Of a stretch of DNA of 64,000 nt, positions 10,369 to 21,520 are shown one piece after another. Each line of letters begins with the position of its first letter. Position 1 is the first letter of the stretch. Position numbers and translations under genes: made by a program. Origin of the DNA: Globodera rostochiensis (Eukaryota; Nematoda; Chromadorea; Rhabditida; Heteroderidae); assembly GCA_018350325.1 (NCBI GenBank), contig JAEVLN010000001.1, positions 4,617,254 through 4,681,253 of the forward strand, written 5' to 3'. The notes under the pieces were generated by a model, which saw only the letters and a list, made by a program, of their open reading frames with translations, was not told the origin of the DNA and searched no databases.

Positions 10369-12841
10369 TCAACTCTCGGCCAGAGTTAAATCACTTTCTG
10401 CCAGTCGAAATATTCGAACTGAACCATTGGCACAGGCGGAAAAGAGGTGAACGCGTCCATCGCCGTCTTTCGTCATGCATAAATAATAAATTTCCTCCCC
10501 CGCCCCGAGCATTAACTAAACGCGCCCATTTTATATTTAATTTTGAATAGTTTTTTACCGCCAAAGGCTCTCCGCTTTTTGCGTCCCATATTCTAATGCC
10601 GCCGTCAATGCACGCCGACATCACAGAGACTGAACGGCCGACGTCACAAAGCCAAACACAACCCACGACGGCATCACCTGAAAGATTTGCACTGATAAAA
10701 ACATAAAATAATTATAAATTTTGGAACTTCCCTAATAAAAATTCTAAAAATATTACCGACGGCGCCTGAGACGCCACCCCAAATTACACCTTGAAACTAT
10801 TCAATAAAAACATAAAAATTTGACCACTTTTGAGGCCAACTTTTTTTAAAGATAGTCCGTTTGTTTGACTTACAATTAGTCAAATATACGCAATTTAGAC
10901 AATTAGTCAAATATACGCAATTTAGACAATTAGTCAAATATAACGCAATTTAGACAATTAGTCAAATATAACGCAATTTAGACAATAGTAACCGTCATGT
11001 TCGCATTCGTATCTGCTGCTGCGTTTTTCCCAGTCAAAAATGCTGAGACGGCCCGCTGCTGTGCCCACAGCCAGCCAAGTCAGTCCATCGGGGGCGAAAC
11101 GTACAACCTCAATGCTTTCATCGCTTGGACCACTTTGTTCGGAGGACTAAAACAGCGTCAGAGTTAGCTCAAAATAATTGAAAAGAACAAATCCCCGATA
11201 AGCCCAGACTCAAAAACCGTATTCGGATAAACTCTAATTGATGCGTCATTCGAAAAGAACCCGATTTTGTCGCAGGAAACACCCACCAACCCATTCACCC
11301 TTAGAACTTTTGAATAAATACATTTATTTGGAAAATGTGTAAAAGCCGTGAGTTTTGTGCGATGCTGATCAGTGCCGTGAGTCCATTTTGGCAACCAATC
11401 GCGGCCAAATTAGCACCAAAATTCGCGTCCACTGTCCCACTGCATTGTCCCGGCAGTGAAATTTCGACAGAATTCGCTTCTTTCAAATCCCAAATCCTCG
11501 CAACTGAATTTTCATAGGCGGCCAATAAAAATTTGGCATCGGATAACAAAAGTGCAGCACAGCACGGAGCAGACGAATTCGTTGTGAAAATCTAAAAAAT
11601 CGACGTGTTTAGTAATGGTCAATTCAATTAGCCAACTTTTGATTGATGAACGGTGAGGACACTTTGGTGCTCTGATTGGACGATTAGCCACATCCAAAAG
11701 GATCCGTCTTTACAACCCGAAAAAAGAATGCCATCGGCCGCCGAATGCCAAAAGATCCAACAAATTTGTTCAGAACTCTCTTCTTCATTCTCTTCGGCAC
11801 TGTTTCTTTGCGAAGATCCAACCAAACAGTCGTCGATCTGTCAGTTCACCAAATACATTGAAAACTTCTCAAGGGGTTAAAGGTTCCAATTCCCTGTCTT
11901 CTTAAAAAACCAAAATTCATTTTTTACTAAATAATTTTTATTTACGTTGCCCCCCCCCCTAAACTAAATCCGAGGCAATGGCCATGGCTTACGAAAAGTG
12001 ACGACGATTCGCTTGCGCTTACGGCCACTGGTGTGCATATTATCCGACCGGCCATGTCGGCACTGGCTGTTTTCATTTCAATTGGTTAAATCGACAAATC
12101 TTACCGAGAATATTTGCGGAAATATTCCACGCCAGGAGATGGACAGAATCCGCGTGAAAAGCGATACGCCGATGGAGCACGGGGGAAGTTACTAAAAAAC
12201 CTCTTGAAAAAGTCGGACAAAACACAAACTTCCATGTCGTAAATCCCAAATCGCAGCTGTTTCATCCTAAAGTACAAATTTTGTGATTTGAAACAAAATG
12301 TTAGAAAATTAAAAGTTCAATAAATCAGGAACATAAACATTGTCTTTTTGAACAAAGGGCCGCCCAGCCTCCGTGGCCATTTGAATTTTTTGAAAAATTT
12401 CCGTGTTTGGCCAATTTAACAAAATGTTTCCCCAGCGGCGCCTTTCAGCATTGTGGGTGGACCTCGCCAAAAGGAAAAAAGTCTCTGACAAACCTCAGAG
12501 CCGGAAGCGACCCATTGGCCATCCGGCGATAGCGCGAGACAAAAGACATCCTTCGAGTGAGCAGCGATTTTTGCAGTCGAATGGTCCTCTTTGGGCTGCT
12601 CTTCCACGGATTCCCCAAACTCTCCGTCACTTTCCGCCCCATCCTCCAACATTTCCAAATCGCTGCCATCATCGCCCTCAATTAGTCCAGTGAGACCACT
12701 CATTTCAATTTCATCACTGAAGTGGGAGGGATATTAATGGCAAATTTAAATTTAAATGCCAAAATAATATTACCCATCGTGATTTTGAGCTTTTTTCATT
12801 TCTCCGTCACCGGCATCAGTAGAAGATAATTTCTCGGCCAT
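10369..12841 (-). CDS. AAMP: angio-associated migratory cell protein (AAMP) homolog, WD40
   Basis: AAMP is a conserved WD40 protein linked to cytosolic ribosome biogenesis and cell migration. The start at 12841 gives MAEKLSSTDAGDGEM, followed by an acidic stretch (EGDDGSDLEMLEDGAESDGE) and the first blade (HSKDVFCLALSPDGQW). Later blades include DETAAIWDLRHG, FHADSVHLLAW, DGILFSGCKDGSFWMW, KFLLAAYENSVARIWDL and WLAVGTAAGRLSIFDW. The last blades are VIWGGVSGAV, DGGIRIWDAKSGEPL and ANGSVRIFRLAES, with a stop at 10369. At least nine small exons match the AAMP blade order throughout. One intron holds a 28 bp tandem repeat. The region 12309-12480 is best treated as intron although an open frame crosses it. 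Confidence 0.88.
10873..10986. repeat. 27-28 bp tandem repeat, four copies
   Basis: The unit AATTAGTCAAATATACGCAA plus TTTAGAC is repeated four times. The last two copies carry one extra A (ATATAACGC). It lies in an AAMP intron and is not coding. Confidence 0.9.
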
Positions 12842-13409
12842 GCTACATTAATTTGTGAGTGATTATTTTAGAAGAAAATTAATGTTAACAAATTTATTGT
12901 TATCGATGTGTGACCAACTCGGTTTTTGCTGTAATTTCTCCTTTTTTTGTATGACATAACGCCAACGTTCAATGCCATATTTAATTGCTATTTCCTTCAT
13001 TAAGTTACAGTGTTTATATTTCCAAAATGAAAACAACGTTCCTATTAAACGGACATTTTGTTGTCGTGCCACTTGAGTGGCTTCTTATTCGATAAATAAA
13101 ATTGATTTATGAAAGGAATTTAAAAATATAATGGAATTTGAATCGAACCGCCATTATCTTCTTTATCCTCCTCTACTTTATTCATTATCTTCCGGATTTT
13201 CAATAATTGATGGATGGTTGACATCAGCGGTCGGTTGTTCCGTGAAAGTGGAAATCCGAGTGACCTCGGCGTGCTAATAAGAGGGAACCAACTCGCTTCT
13301 TCCTCCGGATCTCCCACCCCCCCCCCCCCATCCTTTTATTCCATCAAGAAGCTGACCGATCTTTCACTAAGTATTTTAAAGAATATATAAAAATTCCTTT
13401 TAAATTTGA
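12842..13409. other. divergent promoter region between AAMP and the Cys-rich gene
   Basis: This 568 bp AT-rich region lies between divergent genes. It carries a C run at 13317-13329 and otherwise shows no feature I can name. Confidence 0.5.
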
Positions 13410-15406
13410 ATGATGGCGGTTACCGTATTAGCTACATTAGCATCAACAGTACGTCTTCGTTTCCCCCTATTTTTGATCTTTTCCCTCTCGTCCTTCGCCT
13501 TGCCTTCTCCCGCTTCTGATGTTCGTTCAACTCCGTTTCCCAACAACAAAAATATAATTTTGAACGACTTCGACACTCTCAGCAATAACACCGATCATTT
13601 GTTCGTTAATGCGTCCTCACCCGAACCCGAATTGCTCTGCGCGGATGGAAAAGGCCCTCTTTTGGAAGGCGAAGAACGCATTTTCCCATGCGCGGGGGAC
13701 TGCCCGGGAGGATTTGACTGCGAATTCCCTTTCGGTCGAGAAAAGGGCGGCATTTGCTGTCCAAATTTGTCTGAACTTTATCGGTTAATGGCACAAAAAA
13801 AGTCCATCTGAACGCCCTGCCACAATTTGTCAGATTGTACACGGAGAGGAGCGGGGAGGAAGAGGAAGAAGGGACTGAGAAGGAGGAAAAGCTGCGAGTG
13901 GAAAAGAAAAGCAATACATTGCGCAAGGAAGGACCAAAAAGTGTGAAGCCAAAGGACATGGGAGGGGTGGATGCCATGGCATTGTTGGAGCAGCACTACG
14001 GAGAAGGCATTGCGGTGAGTGCCCTTTACGGTGAAAGGCAGTACATTCGTTCAGAGGGCCCGTCCCACCTCTCCTCACACTGTCGCCAAACCATCCCCCG
14101 AGGCGACCGACAATCTCTTGGTCAGTTCACGTGCCGTCGAAATTCGCCGAAGTCAACCCAAACATCAGAAATCACAGCAAGGTCTTGCAAATTGCCATTA
14201 CCTCAAAACAAAGCCCAACTTCTTGGCTAAGACTTTGTCTGGCGCCCTCGAAGCGCGCAACACGCCTCCAAAACGTTTACGGCACAGAGCAAACGGAACA
14301 TGGACACCAGTGGGGAGGAGTACAGTTGCCGGAGACAAAAGCTGGAACTTTTTTGTGAAGACAGACGAAGACAAACCCAATTTGTTTTACGGTGGTATGC
14401 TAAAGGTACGGACAAAGTAAATACGCGCAAATGAGACAAAAGCTTTCAGACAGAGTTTGTGTGTCTTATCCGTGGGGTTATTGCTCAGGTGAGTGTAAAT
14501 AATGCGAGTAAATGCCATTACAAAAGTTATTTAGGCAAACCAGTAGCCTCTGACCCAACCATTCGAACTCGAGAGGAATGTGAGCTGTTGTGCTCGGACC
14601 CATTGGATTTCAGGAACAGAAATGTGCGCTTGGGAGAGGAGAGGAGAGTCGGCGGTGGTGGAGGAGAAAGGAACGCCGGCGGCGACGGGGTGGGTGTGGG
14701 GGAATTGTATTTGAGTGAACTGCTTGAAAAGGATGGATTAGCTTTTGAATAAGCACCCAAATTTGAAGGCGACTCCGGTGGACTTGTCCAAGCCAGAAGA
14801 AACTTTCGAGACCGTTCCGAGTGCGGCCGCAGACGAAAAGTTTACAGAAAGTGTCAGAGGCGAAGGAGAGGCGCCTTTCGTAGCTGTGGCCGGTGCGCAG
14901 AATGTGGAGGCGTCGGCACCCGAGACTAACCCGTCAGCGTCGTCCGCCGAGTTCAGCGAGTTTCTCGCCACGGAGCAGCGCCGCCAGCGTTTGACTTTGA
15001 CTTAGACTTTAGCTGCTCTGACAAATTGCTTCTTAATTTGTAAGCAAAAAAGCGCTGTCTGAAAGTTTCTCCGTACCGGTCCATGTGCCCAGACGGAATG
15101 CCCTCCCAGGTAATTCGGGAGGGCTATGGCCGCAGAACAATGCCCGAACTCTTTTCATTGCCAGTTCACTTTGCGATGGCATTTTCGTGATGACGCTTGT
15201 TTCGCCTATCCTTACGGATATTGTCATGTACGGAGTGGGGGTGGGGGGGGGGTCGATCAGATCACCCAAAATTAGTTGATTAGGGGGAATCGGTGATGGA
15301 GGAGGAGCCGATCAAAACGGAGCAGGAATGCTTGAAGACATGTGCCGTTGGAGAACAGAGCCAACATCAAATGACGCCAGAGGACCCAATTTTAAAAAAG
15401 TATTGA
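13410..15406 (+). CDS. secreted lustrin/Kunitz-like cysteine-rich protein
   Basis: The start at 13410 begins a long signal peptide (hydrophobic LFLIFSLSSFALPSPAS). A lustrin-like module follows (PCAGDCPGGFDCEFPFG...GICCP), then an acidic/basic linker. Two related Kunitz-like modules come next. The first has CRRQKLELFC, FVLRWYA, CVSYPWGYCSG and REECELLC. The second has CSDKLLL, FTLRWHF, CFAYPYGYCHG and EQECLKTC, and ends at 15406. Both keep the aromatic core, a GYC in place of the usual GGC, and the closing ECxxxC. Multidomain lustrin plus Kunitz proteins are typical of nematode cuticle/moulting factors, but protease inhibition is only inferred. Middle exons (14010-14400) and the junction near 15050 are uncertain; without an intron there, an in-frame TAA would interrupt the second module. 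Confidence 0.65.
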
Positions 15407-15860
15407 AAATAAAGGCAAATTGATGTAAAGTTAATGCGGAGAGATCAAAGATTGTTCGGGCCCTCGGGGCAAACCTCAATTGTCCAGCGGAAAACGCCGA
15501 AAGGGAGGGAGTAAAATTGTTGCTATTGTTATTATGACTTCTTTTTCACTCAATTTATTTACTTTTCATAATCCCATCAATGTCAATTATGAATAGTTTT
15601 GTATCAACAAACATAATTATTGGCACAGGCAATTATTTATACTAAAATTATATTTATGATATGAATCATTTACATTGATCACAAGAGCAAAAAGAAGTTC
15701 CCTTTAAAACTCGCGGATGGTCGACGGCGGTCTGAGAAGTTGAGAGCAGGCGGAAAGTTTTGGATGGGGTGTGGCCGGATGATCTTCACGCACCATCATC
15801 CATCGATAAATGGGCGTCGACCTGACGGGTTAAGTCGTTAAGGTTGTTCAAACCGGTTCC
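15407..15860. other. intergenic, AT-rich
   Basis: This is the 3' flank of the Cys-rich gene. An AATAAA-like hexamer lies at about 15409, just after the stop. No gene is seen before the C-rich minisatellite begins. Confidence 0.5.
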
Positions 15861-16670
15861 CCCCCCCCCCCCAACCCTACAGTCCCCCCCCCCCCCCCCG
15901 ACCCCTATCCCCCCCCCCCCCTCCTCCGATCCCTACAGTTCCCCCCCCCCCCCCTCCGATCATCCCTACAGTCCCTCCCCCCCCGATCCCTACAGTCCCC
16001 CCCCCCGATCCCTACAGTCCCTCCCCCCCCCCCGACCTACAGTCCCTCCCCCCTCCCGACCCCTACAGTCCCTCCCCCCGAACCCTACAGTCCCCCCCCT
16101 CCCGACCCCTTCAGTCCCCCCCCCCGAACCCTACAGTCCCTCCCCCCCCCCGAACCCTACAGTCCCCCCCCGAACCCTCTACAGTCCCTCCCCCCCCCAA
16201 CCCTACAGTCCCCCCGACCCCTACAGTCCCCCCCCCACAACCCTACAGTCCCTCCCCCGAACCCTACTCCCTCCCCCCGAACCCTACAGTCCCTCCCCCG
16301 AACCCTACAGTCCCTCCCCCCGAACTACAGTCCCTCCCCCCTCCCGACCTCTACAGTCCCTCCCCCCGAACCCTACAGTCCCTCCCGAACCCTACAGTCC
16401 CTCCCCCCGAACCCTACAGTCCCTCCCCCCTCCCGACCCCTAGTCCCTCCCCCCGAACCCTACAGTCCCCCCCCCCGATCCCTACAGTCCCTCCCCCCCC
16501 CCTCCGATCCCTACAGTCCCTCCCCCCCCGATCCCTACAGTCCCTCCCCCCCCCGAACTACAGTCCCTCCCCCCTCCCGACCCCTACAGTCCCCCCCCCC
16601 GAACCCTACAGTCCCCCCCCCCCGAACCCTACAGTCCCCCCCCAACCCTCTACAGTCCCCCCCGAACCCC
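15861..16670 (+). repeat. C-rich minisatellite (CCCTACAGT unit)
   Basis: About 40 imperfect units of roughly 18-24 nt are present, built as CGAACCCTACAGTCCC or CGATCCCTACAGTCCC plus a C run of variable length. The minus-strand GPCR frame reads into its right half, giving Gly/Cys/Arg-rich peptide. Unit variation (GAACC, GATCC, GACC) suggests serial duplication and slippage. Confidence 0.9.
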
Positions 16671-18714
16671 CATAAAGGCCCCCGGCACCCATTTCTTTTT
16701 TCCATTAACCTTCTTCTGCTAGTATCTACTGTCCGCGCCATTCTGTTGTTGTCTCTGTCAGCTTGTGATGCAAAGCTTGGCACCATCGGAAGTGATTGGT
16801 GGGCAGTGGCCACACATCTGTAATTGTTGGATAAGGGAGTATAATGGCGAGGGCGTCCATGAACACGATCAATTAACCGTTTGCAGCCCGTAATTGGAAT
16901 GAGCAAAGAACAGAACGTTTGGCGGTATCGGGAGGACATCAAACAGTAAAGGACGAAGTTGCACGACGAGTTAACAAGCGAGAGGAGGTCGAGCAGGTCG
17001 CCCAGGGTCAAGTAGATAAACCGATGGACATCCGCCTAATTGATACTTAGGGATTTTTATTATTCCAAATGATTAAATAATTTTGAATTACCGTGTAAAT
17101 GGCGTTTAATATGGCGATCAGACCCTGCGGCAATTCGGTCAGAAGAAATACGGTCAGAATGGCCAGCAAAATGGCGGTTGTGCGATCCGAGTTGATTCTA
17201 AAGGGGGTGAAATGAAAGGATAGTCAAATTAAAATAAACATTAAATATTTAATTGCATTAATTATTTATTGAATTTCGACCAAATCGTTCACTTCTTCAG
17301 ATTTGATGTTCCCGAAAGCGCTGCCGGAGACCCGCCGCTTGACCCGCACGGCACAGCACTATTCCTCCGCACGTTCCCTAAAAGATCGCCCTGCTTCCTC
17401 TCCGCCATGCGCAACTTTTGCATCAAACTGCAGCTTAGAGTCAGCAACAGCACACACGGAATAACCTGCCGGGGCCGGGGACGTTTAGTTTCATTCGTTC
17501 AGAGGAATTCATTTGTTCGTTACCTTAAAGAAAAGGCCGGTCAGCCACAAATTCGTCTTGAACAGCACGCAGCCGTTGGCCAACGCTGACTGACGAATTA
17601 TGACAGTGAAAAGGCGCTTAAATTCATTTTGTTGGGGGGGGGGGATTCGGAGAAACCTCGGAGTAATTGGCGGGATAATTGTCTAAGCATTGAGCCGATG
17701 GAATCCATCGGTTGTGAGGCAACTCGATTATCTCGTGAACGAGCAGAGAGGGCACGCTGAACAGAAACACTGTGCCCAAAACTCCCATGGAGATAAAGCG
17801 AGCGAGCGGGGCCCTTTGCCAGTGGCTGAAAGAGAGTTAGCCGATCTGATCACTTCTGATCATTGGGGGGGGCTATCGTTTCTATACCTGTAGAGAGTGT
17901 TCCGATGGAGAGTCATCCTCCGAAGAAAAGCCATCACGACGGCTAACCAAAGAGTGGCCGTGTGCAGGAGGATGGAGAAGAATATGTGAAGGATCAGAAA
18001 CAGCATCCACCAGTAAGTCTGTGGGTTTGAGCTGCGCGACGGACGGGGAGGGGGCCAATTAGTTACCTCCACTCCGACAGAAACCATCCCCCCCCCCAAA
18101 TGAATGAAGAACTTTCATCCTATTAACCAGAGGGGCCCAATCCAATTTCCTGAAAAAAGTATATCCGGCCATCTCCGGCTCAGAACAAATCAAAGAAAAT
18201 CGATCTAAAGACAATTTACCCATTCTTGACTTCCTCTCATTTTCCTAATTGCCCCTCTCTTACCAAGAATTCGGTGTGTTTTGGAACACAAAATGGACGA
18301 TGTAGATCAAATAGGAGCCCATGGTGCCCAAATCGCAGAGAGCGACTGCCGTCTTTAGAAAATATTTAAAGTTTATTACTATTGGATGGACGGCGAAATG
18401 AATGCAGCAGAAACTAATTAAGGGGGGGGGGGCTGACAAAAACACTTACCATAATAACGTTGACGGCCGAAACGCGCATTTGGGGCCGAGTCAGCACAAC
18501 ACAATGAATCAAATTGGTGACCACTCCAAACAGACAGAGAAACACGCAAATTCGGCCATGGATGGGGGCATATGCCCTGGAGGGAGGGGGGGGGGTGAAG
18601 AAAGGGGCATATGCCCTGGGGGGCTCACTTCTGGAAGAGGACCAGACTTTGGATGAACGCGCGGGTGGAATTGGAGTCGAAATCAAAGAGTGCGGGGTCA
18701 TTGGCACAATGCAT
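16535..18714 (-). CDS. FMRFamide-receptor-like GPCR (rhodopsin class)
   Basis: This is a seven-pass receptor with about eight exons. The start at 18714 gives MHCANDPALFDFDSNST, an extracellular tail with an N-glycosylation site. TM1 is ICVFLCLFGVVTNLIHCVVL, followed by RPQMRVSAVNVIM. TM2 has ALCDLGTMGSYLIYIVHF and TM3 YWWMLFLILHIFFSILLHTATLW. TM4-5 include GVLGTVFLFSVPSLLV and FFKVIPCVLLLTLSCSLM. TM6 is TTAILLAILTVFLLTELPQG and TM7 LLDLLSLVNSSCNFVLYCLM with YRQTF. These patterns fit nematode neuropeptide (frpr-type) receptors, which couple to G proteins at the plasma membrane. The ligand is unknown. The final 40-50 residues of the open frame are encoded by the C-rich minisatellite, so the true stop is uncertain. 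Confidence 0.78.
18560..18625. repeat. duplicated GGGCATATGCCC palindrome at GPCR splice acceptor
   Basis: Two copies of the 12 bp palindrome GGGCATATGCCC lie about 38 bp apart, separated by a G-rich stretch. On the minus strand each is preceded by CCAG or CCCAG. One copy forms the acceptor and start of the TM1 exon (KAYAPIHGR). Confidence 0.75.
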
Positions 18715-19258
18715 TTTGCTGGGGCTGGCGGTCGAATTGAGAAAAAATTGGCGGAAATGGAAAGAAGTGAGCGCATTCAGTTGAAAATGCCAATGAAACA
18801 AATTTGCATCGCTTCAATTTCTCACGTACAAATGAAACTTTAGACGTTATATCGACTTTTGAACCTTTTAGCAGCCACGGAAAGGGACACTTTTCGCTAA
18901 ATTCCCCATACGGTCAGTCCCTTTTATAATTGGATAATGGCTTAATAAACAAAAAGCATACAAAAATCCTCATCGTTATCATGCCTTTGTTATGTGCAAG
19001 GCGGGGACAAATCATTTGTCTTACTCAAAAAACGGGGGGGGGGGGGGGGGGCCCGCTCTCCCAATCTTAAACTTCTCCCCGGTGGAGTCAAATTTCCCTG
19101 CTGAGTATCGTCCTTCGCCGTTTTAGGCGCCTATTTCGGGAATGGCAGGCCCGGGCCATTCACTTTTGAATGCTGCTCCAGAGAGAGGAGCAATTGATGA
19201 AAAGGCGGGGGGGGGGGCGGGAGGGGGCATTGGCGGAAATTAAACGAAGACATGTAGG

Positions 19259-19296
<38 letters not shown>

Positions 19297-21520
19297 GGGG
19301 GAAGAGCGGGGAGCGAAGGAGAGGGGGGGGGGGGGGGGAGGACGAGGGGTGGAGGGGGGGGGGGGCGGGTGGGGAGGGGGGGGGGGGGGGGGGGGGAGGG
19401 GAGAAATAACTTTTGATGTTTAAATGGCCAATCTCTTAATGACGGAAATGGATGGGGCAATATAAACCAATGACCCGGACAAAAGTCCTTTCCGCTTCAC
19501 CCCAATTCATTTCAATTTTATGAAAAAGGCGAAGAGTTTCATCGCCATTTTAAGAAGGGATCGGCGGTTGAGTGTGACCCAATTCGATTACTTTCCGTCG
19601 GTGGGTGGCGAGGGTGGCAATAAATTGAAACTCCGAAGTCCGAAGGCAGAGAAATGAGTTAAGAAAGTGAAGTAACCGACCGACCGACCAAGCGGACGAG
19701 GAAGTGTCAATCGGAAGGCTTTCAATGCAACGGCCAACTCTTGTGACAGTCGGCGGGCTTTTGGCCTAGAGAATGAGGCAGAGAAAGGGGGGGGGGGTGT
19801 TTGATCAGAATAGAATCATCCACTCCACCCCCCGGGGGGATGATCACCCAATTCAAACACACGGATCTAATTGAGCCCACCGTTGGACGCATGTGATGGT
19901 TTGGTGTGCACCTGTTCACCTTAACTTCAGCGTCTCCCAGATTGATTTGTTGTCCACTGGCTCGCCTTTCTTCTGGAACAACGCTTAGTCGAGAGTCGAG
20001 AGTGGGAGGGCGGGAGTTTGATGCAATAAATTGGGAGAGGGGTGACGAGAAGATTGATGGCCGGGGGGGGGGGGGGTGGATCGTATCGCCGGAAATCGGA
20101 ATGGCTTAGGGAGCAAACACAGAAAAGAAACAAATGCCCCTACCCAAATATTTAAGACATTCTCACTGCCAATCCCCGCCCACCGACACTAACAATAAGT
20201 TCAAAGTTTTCTTTTATCCCCCACCCCTCCCCCGTCAATCCCCCCCCCCCCCCCCCGCTGGGCTTACCTCCCCTCCCCCCCCCCCCTCCCCCCCCCCCCC
20301 CGCTGGGCTTCAACCTCCCCTCCCCCCTCCCCCCCCCCCTCCCCCCCCCGCTGGGCTTCAACCTCCCCTCCCCCCCCTCCCCCCCCTCCCCCCCCCGCTG
20401 GGCTTCAACCTCCCCTCCCCTCCCCCCCCCCTCCCGCCCCCGCTGGGCTTCAACCTCCCCTCCCCCCCCCCTCCCCCCCCCCCCCCGCTGGGCTTCACTC
20501 CCCTCCCCCCCCTCCCCCCCCCCCCCCGCTGGGCTTCAACCTCCCCTCCCCCCCCTCCCCCCCCCCCCCGCTGGGCTTCAACCTCCCCTCCCCCCCCTCC
20601 CCCCCCCCTCCCCCCCGCTGGGCTTCAACCTCCCCTCCCCTCCCCCCCCCCTCCCGCCCCCCCCGCTGGGCCAATTCCCCCCCCCCCCATTATGCAAAGT
20701 TTCCTTAATCTCTATACCCCTATGGCTCCTATAATTGCCTCCCCAGGGTAAAATCTCTGTTAAAGACGTCTCTTATGACAACTTTGGGACCGGTTCCAAT
20801 TTGATGCTCCTAAACTTCTTAGATCAATTAGCTCATTTTGATTTAATTGTTTTTAGTAAAGTTGCAATTTTTGTGGCATTTCGGGACTTCGACATTTTGT
20901 GGGGCAGCGCTATTCTATGGCCGTTTTTGCAAGATTTGCTAATTAAAGCACAAAGTTAAAAACAAACTACCTACGTATATGTACATCAATAAAGAAACAA
21001 CAAATCATAAAATGGCGAGATAATTAGGTGGGTAATGAGGGGGTGGGAGGGGGGGGGGGGTCAGGGTCAAAGGTTGCAGCGCTCCCTCCACTTCTTTTCT
21101 ATCAACAATTGTGTTGTGTGATGTGTAAATGACAAAAACAAAATATTTTTCGTTTTCCCTCCCCTAACTCTGATCCTGATCACTTTATAAACCAATAATA
21201 TTGCTAATGAACGGCATAAATACCGCACCTTTTTCTGGCCCGGTGGAGTTTTTGGGCTTTTTATTTATTTGACTTCGGATGGCAATCATTTACAGCCACC
21301 GTTTTTGTCCTGATTATTTTCCACAATTTGACCAAAAAGGTCCCCCCCCCCATAATTTTGAAGGGTTAAAAACTTGTTTCAAAGTTTCCGGAGAGAGGGA
21401 GAGGAGTCGGTTGGTAAATGATTGATGAAACCCCCCCCCCCTCCGGCGATATGCCCGTGGCATAATCCAATTAATTGTAATTTTTGTTTCTTTCGGTTTC
21501 ATCCAAACAACACAAGCACA
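18715..21520. other. 2.8 kb without a convincing gene; G- and C-rich blocks
   Basis: The region holds poly-G blocks at about 19035-19051 and 19206-19406, the C-rich minisatellite described separately, and AT-rich sequence. A 45-codon open frame at 19520-19657 (+) starts MKKAKSFIAILRRDRR and could be a short exon, but has no recognised homology. The open frame at 20735-20959 is equally unsupported. The epoxide hydrolase promoter should lie at the right end. Confidence 0.5.
20222..20690 (+). repeat. C-rich minisatellite (CGCTGGGCTTCAACC unit)
   Basis: Ten copies of CCCGCTGGGCTT(CAACC) are separated by CT-rich spacers, with a period of about 41-48 nt (GCTGGG at roughly 20259, 20302, 20350, 20398 and onward to 20664). 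The 205-residue Pro-rich open frame across it is a by-product of the repeat. Confidence 0.9.

Noticed and set aside
15085..15279. GPCR transmembrane-like frame NARTLFIASSLCDGIFVM
   Set aside because: The alternative frame with an intron gives the second Kunitz-like module, which matches the first module's exon structure.
16535..16680. CRISPR-like regular spacing in the C-rich repeat
   Set aside because: Units are degenerate, have no unique spacers, and the window is plainly eukaryotic.
19520..19657. 45-codon frame MKKAKSFIAILRRDRR...
   Set aside because: No homology, no neighbouring exons and no secretion signal. Left as a remark in the intergenic entry.
20134..20751. 205-residue Pro-rich open frame
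   Set aside because: It follows the CGCTGGGCTT minisatellite; composition reflects the repeat unit and there is no start context, signal or flanking exon support.
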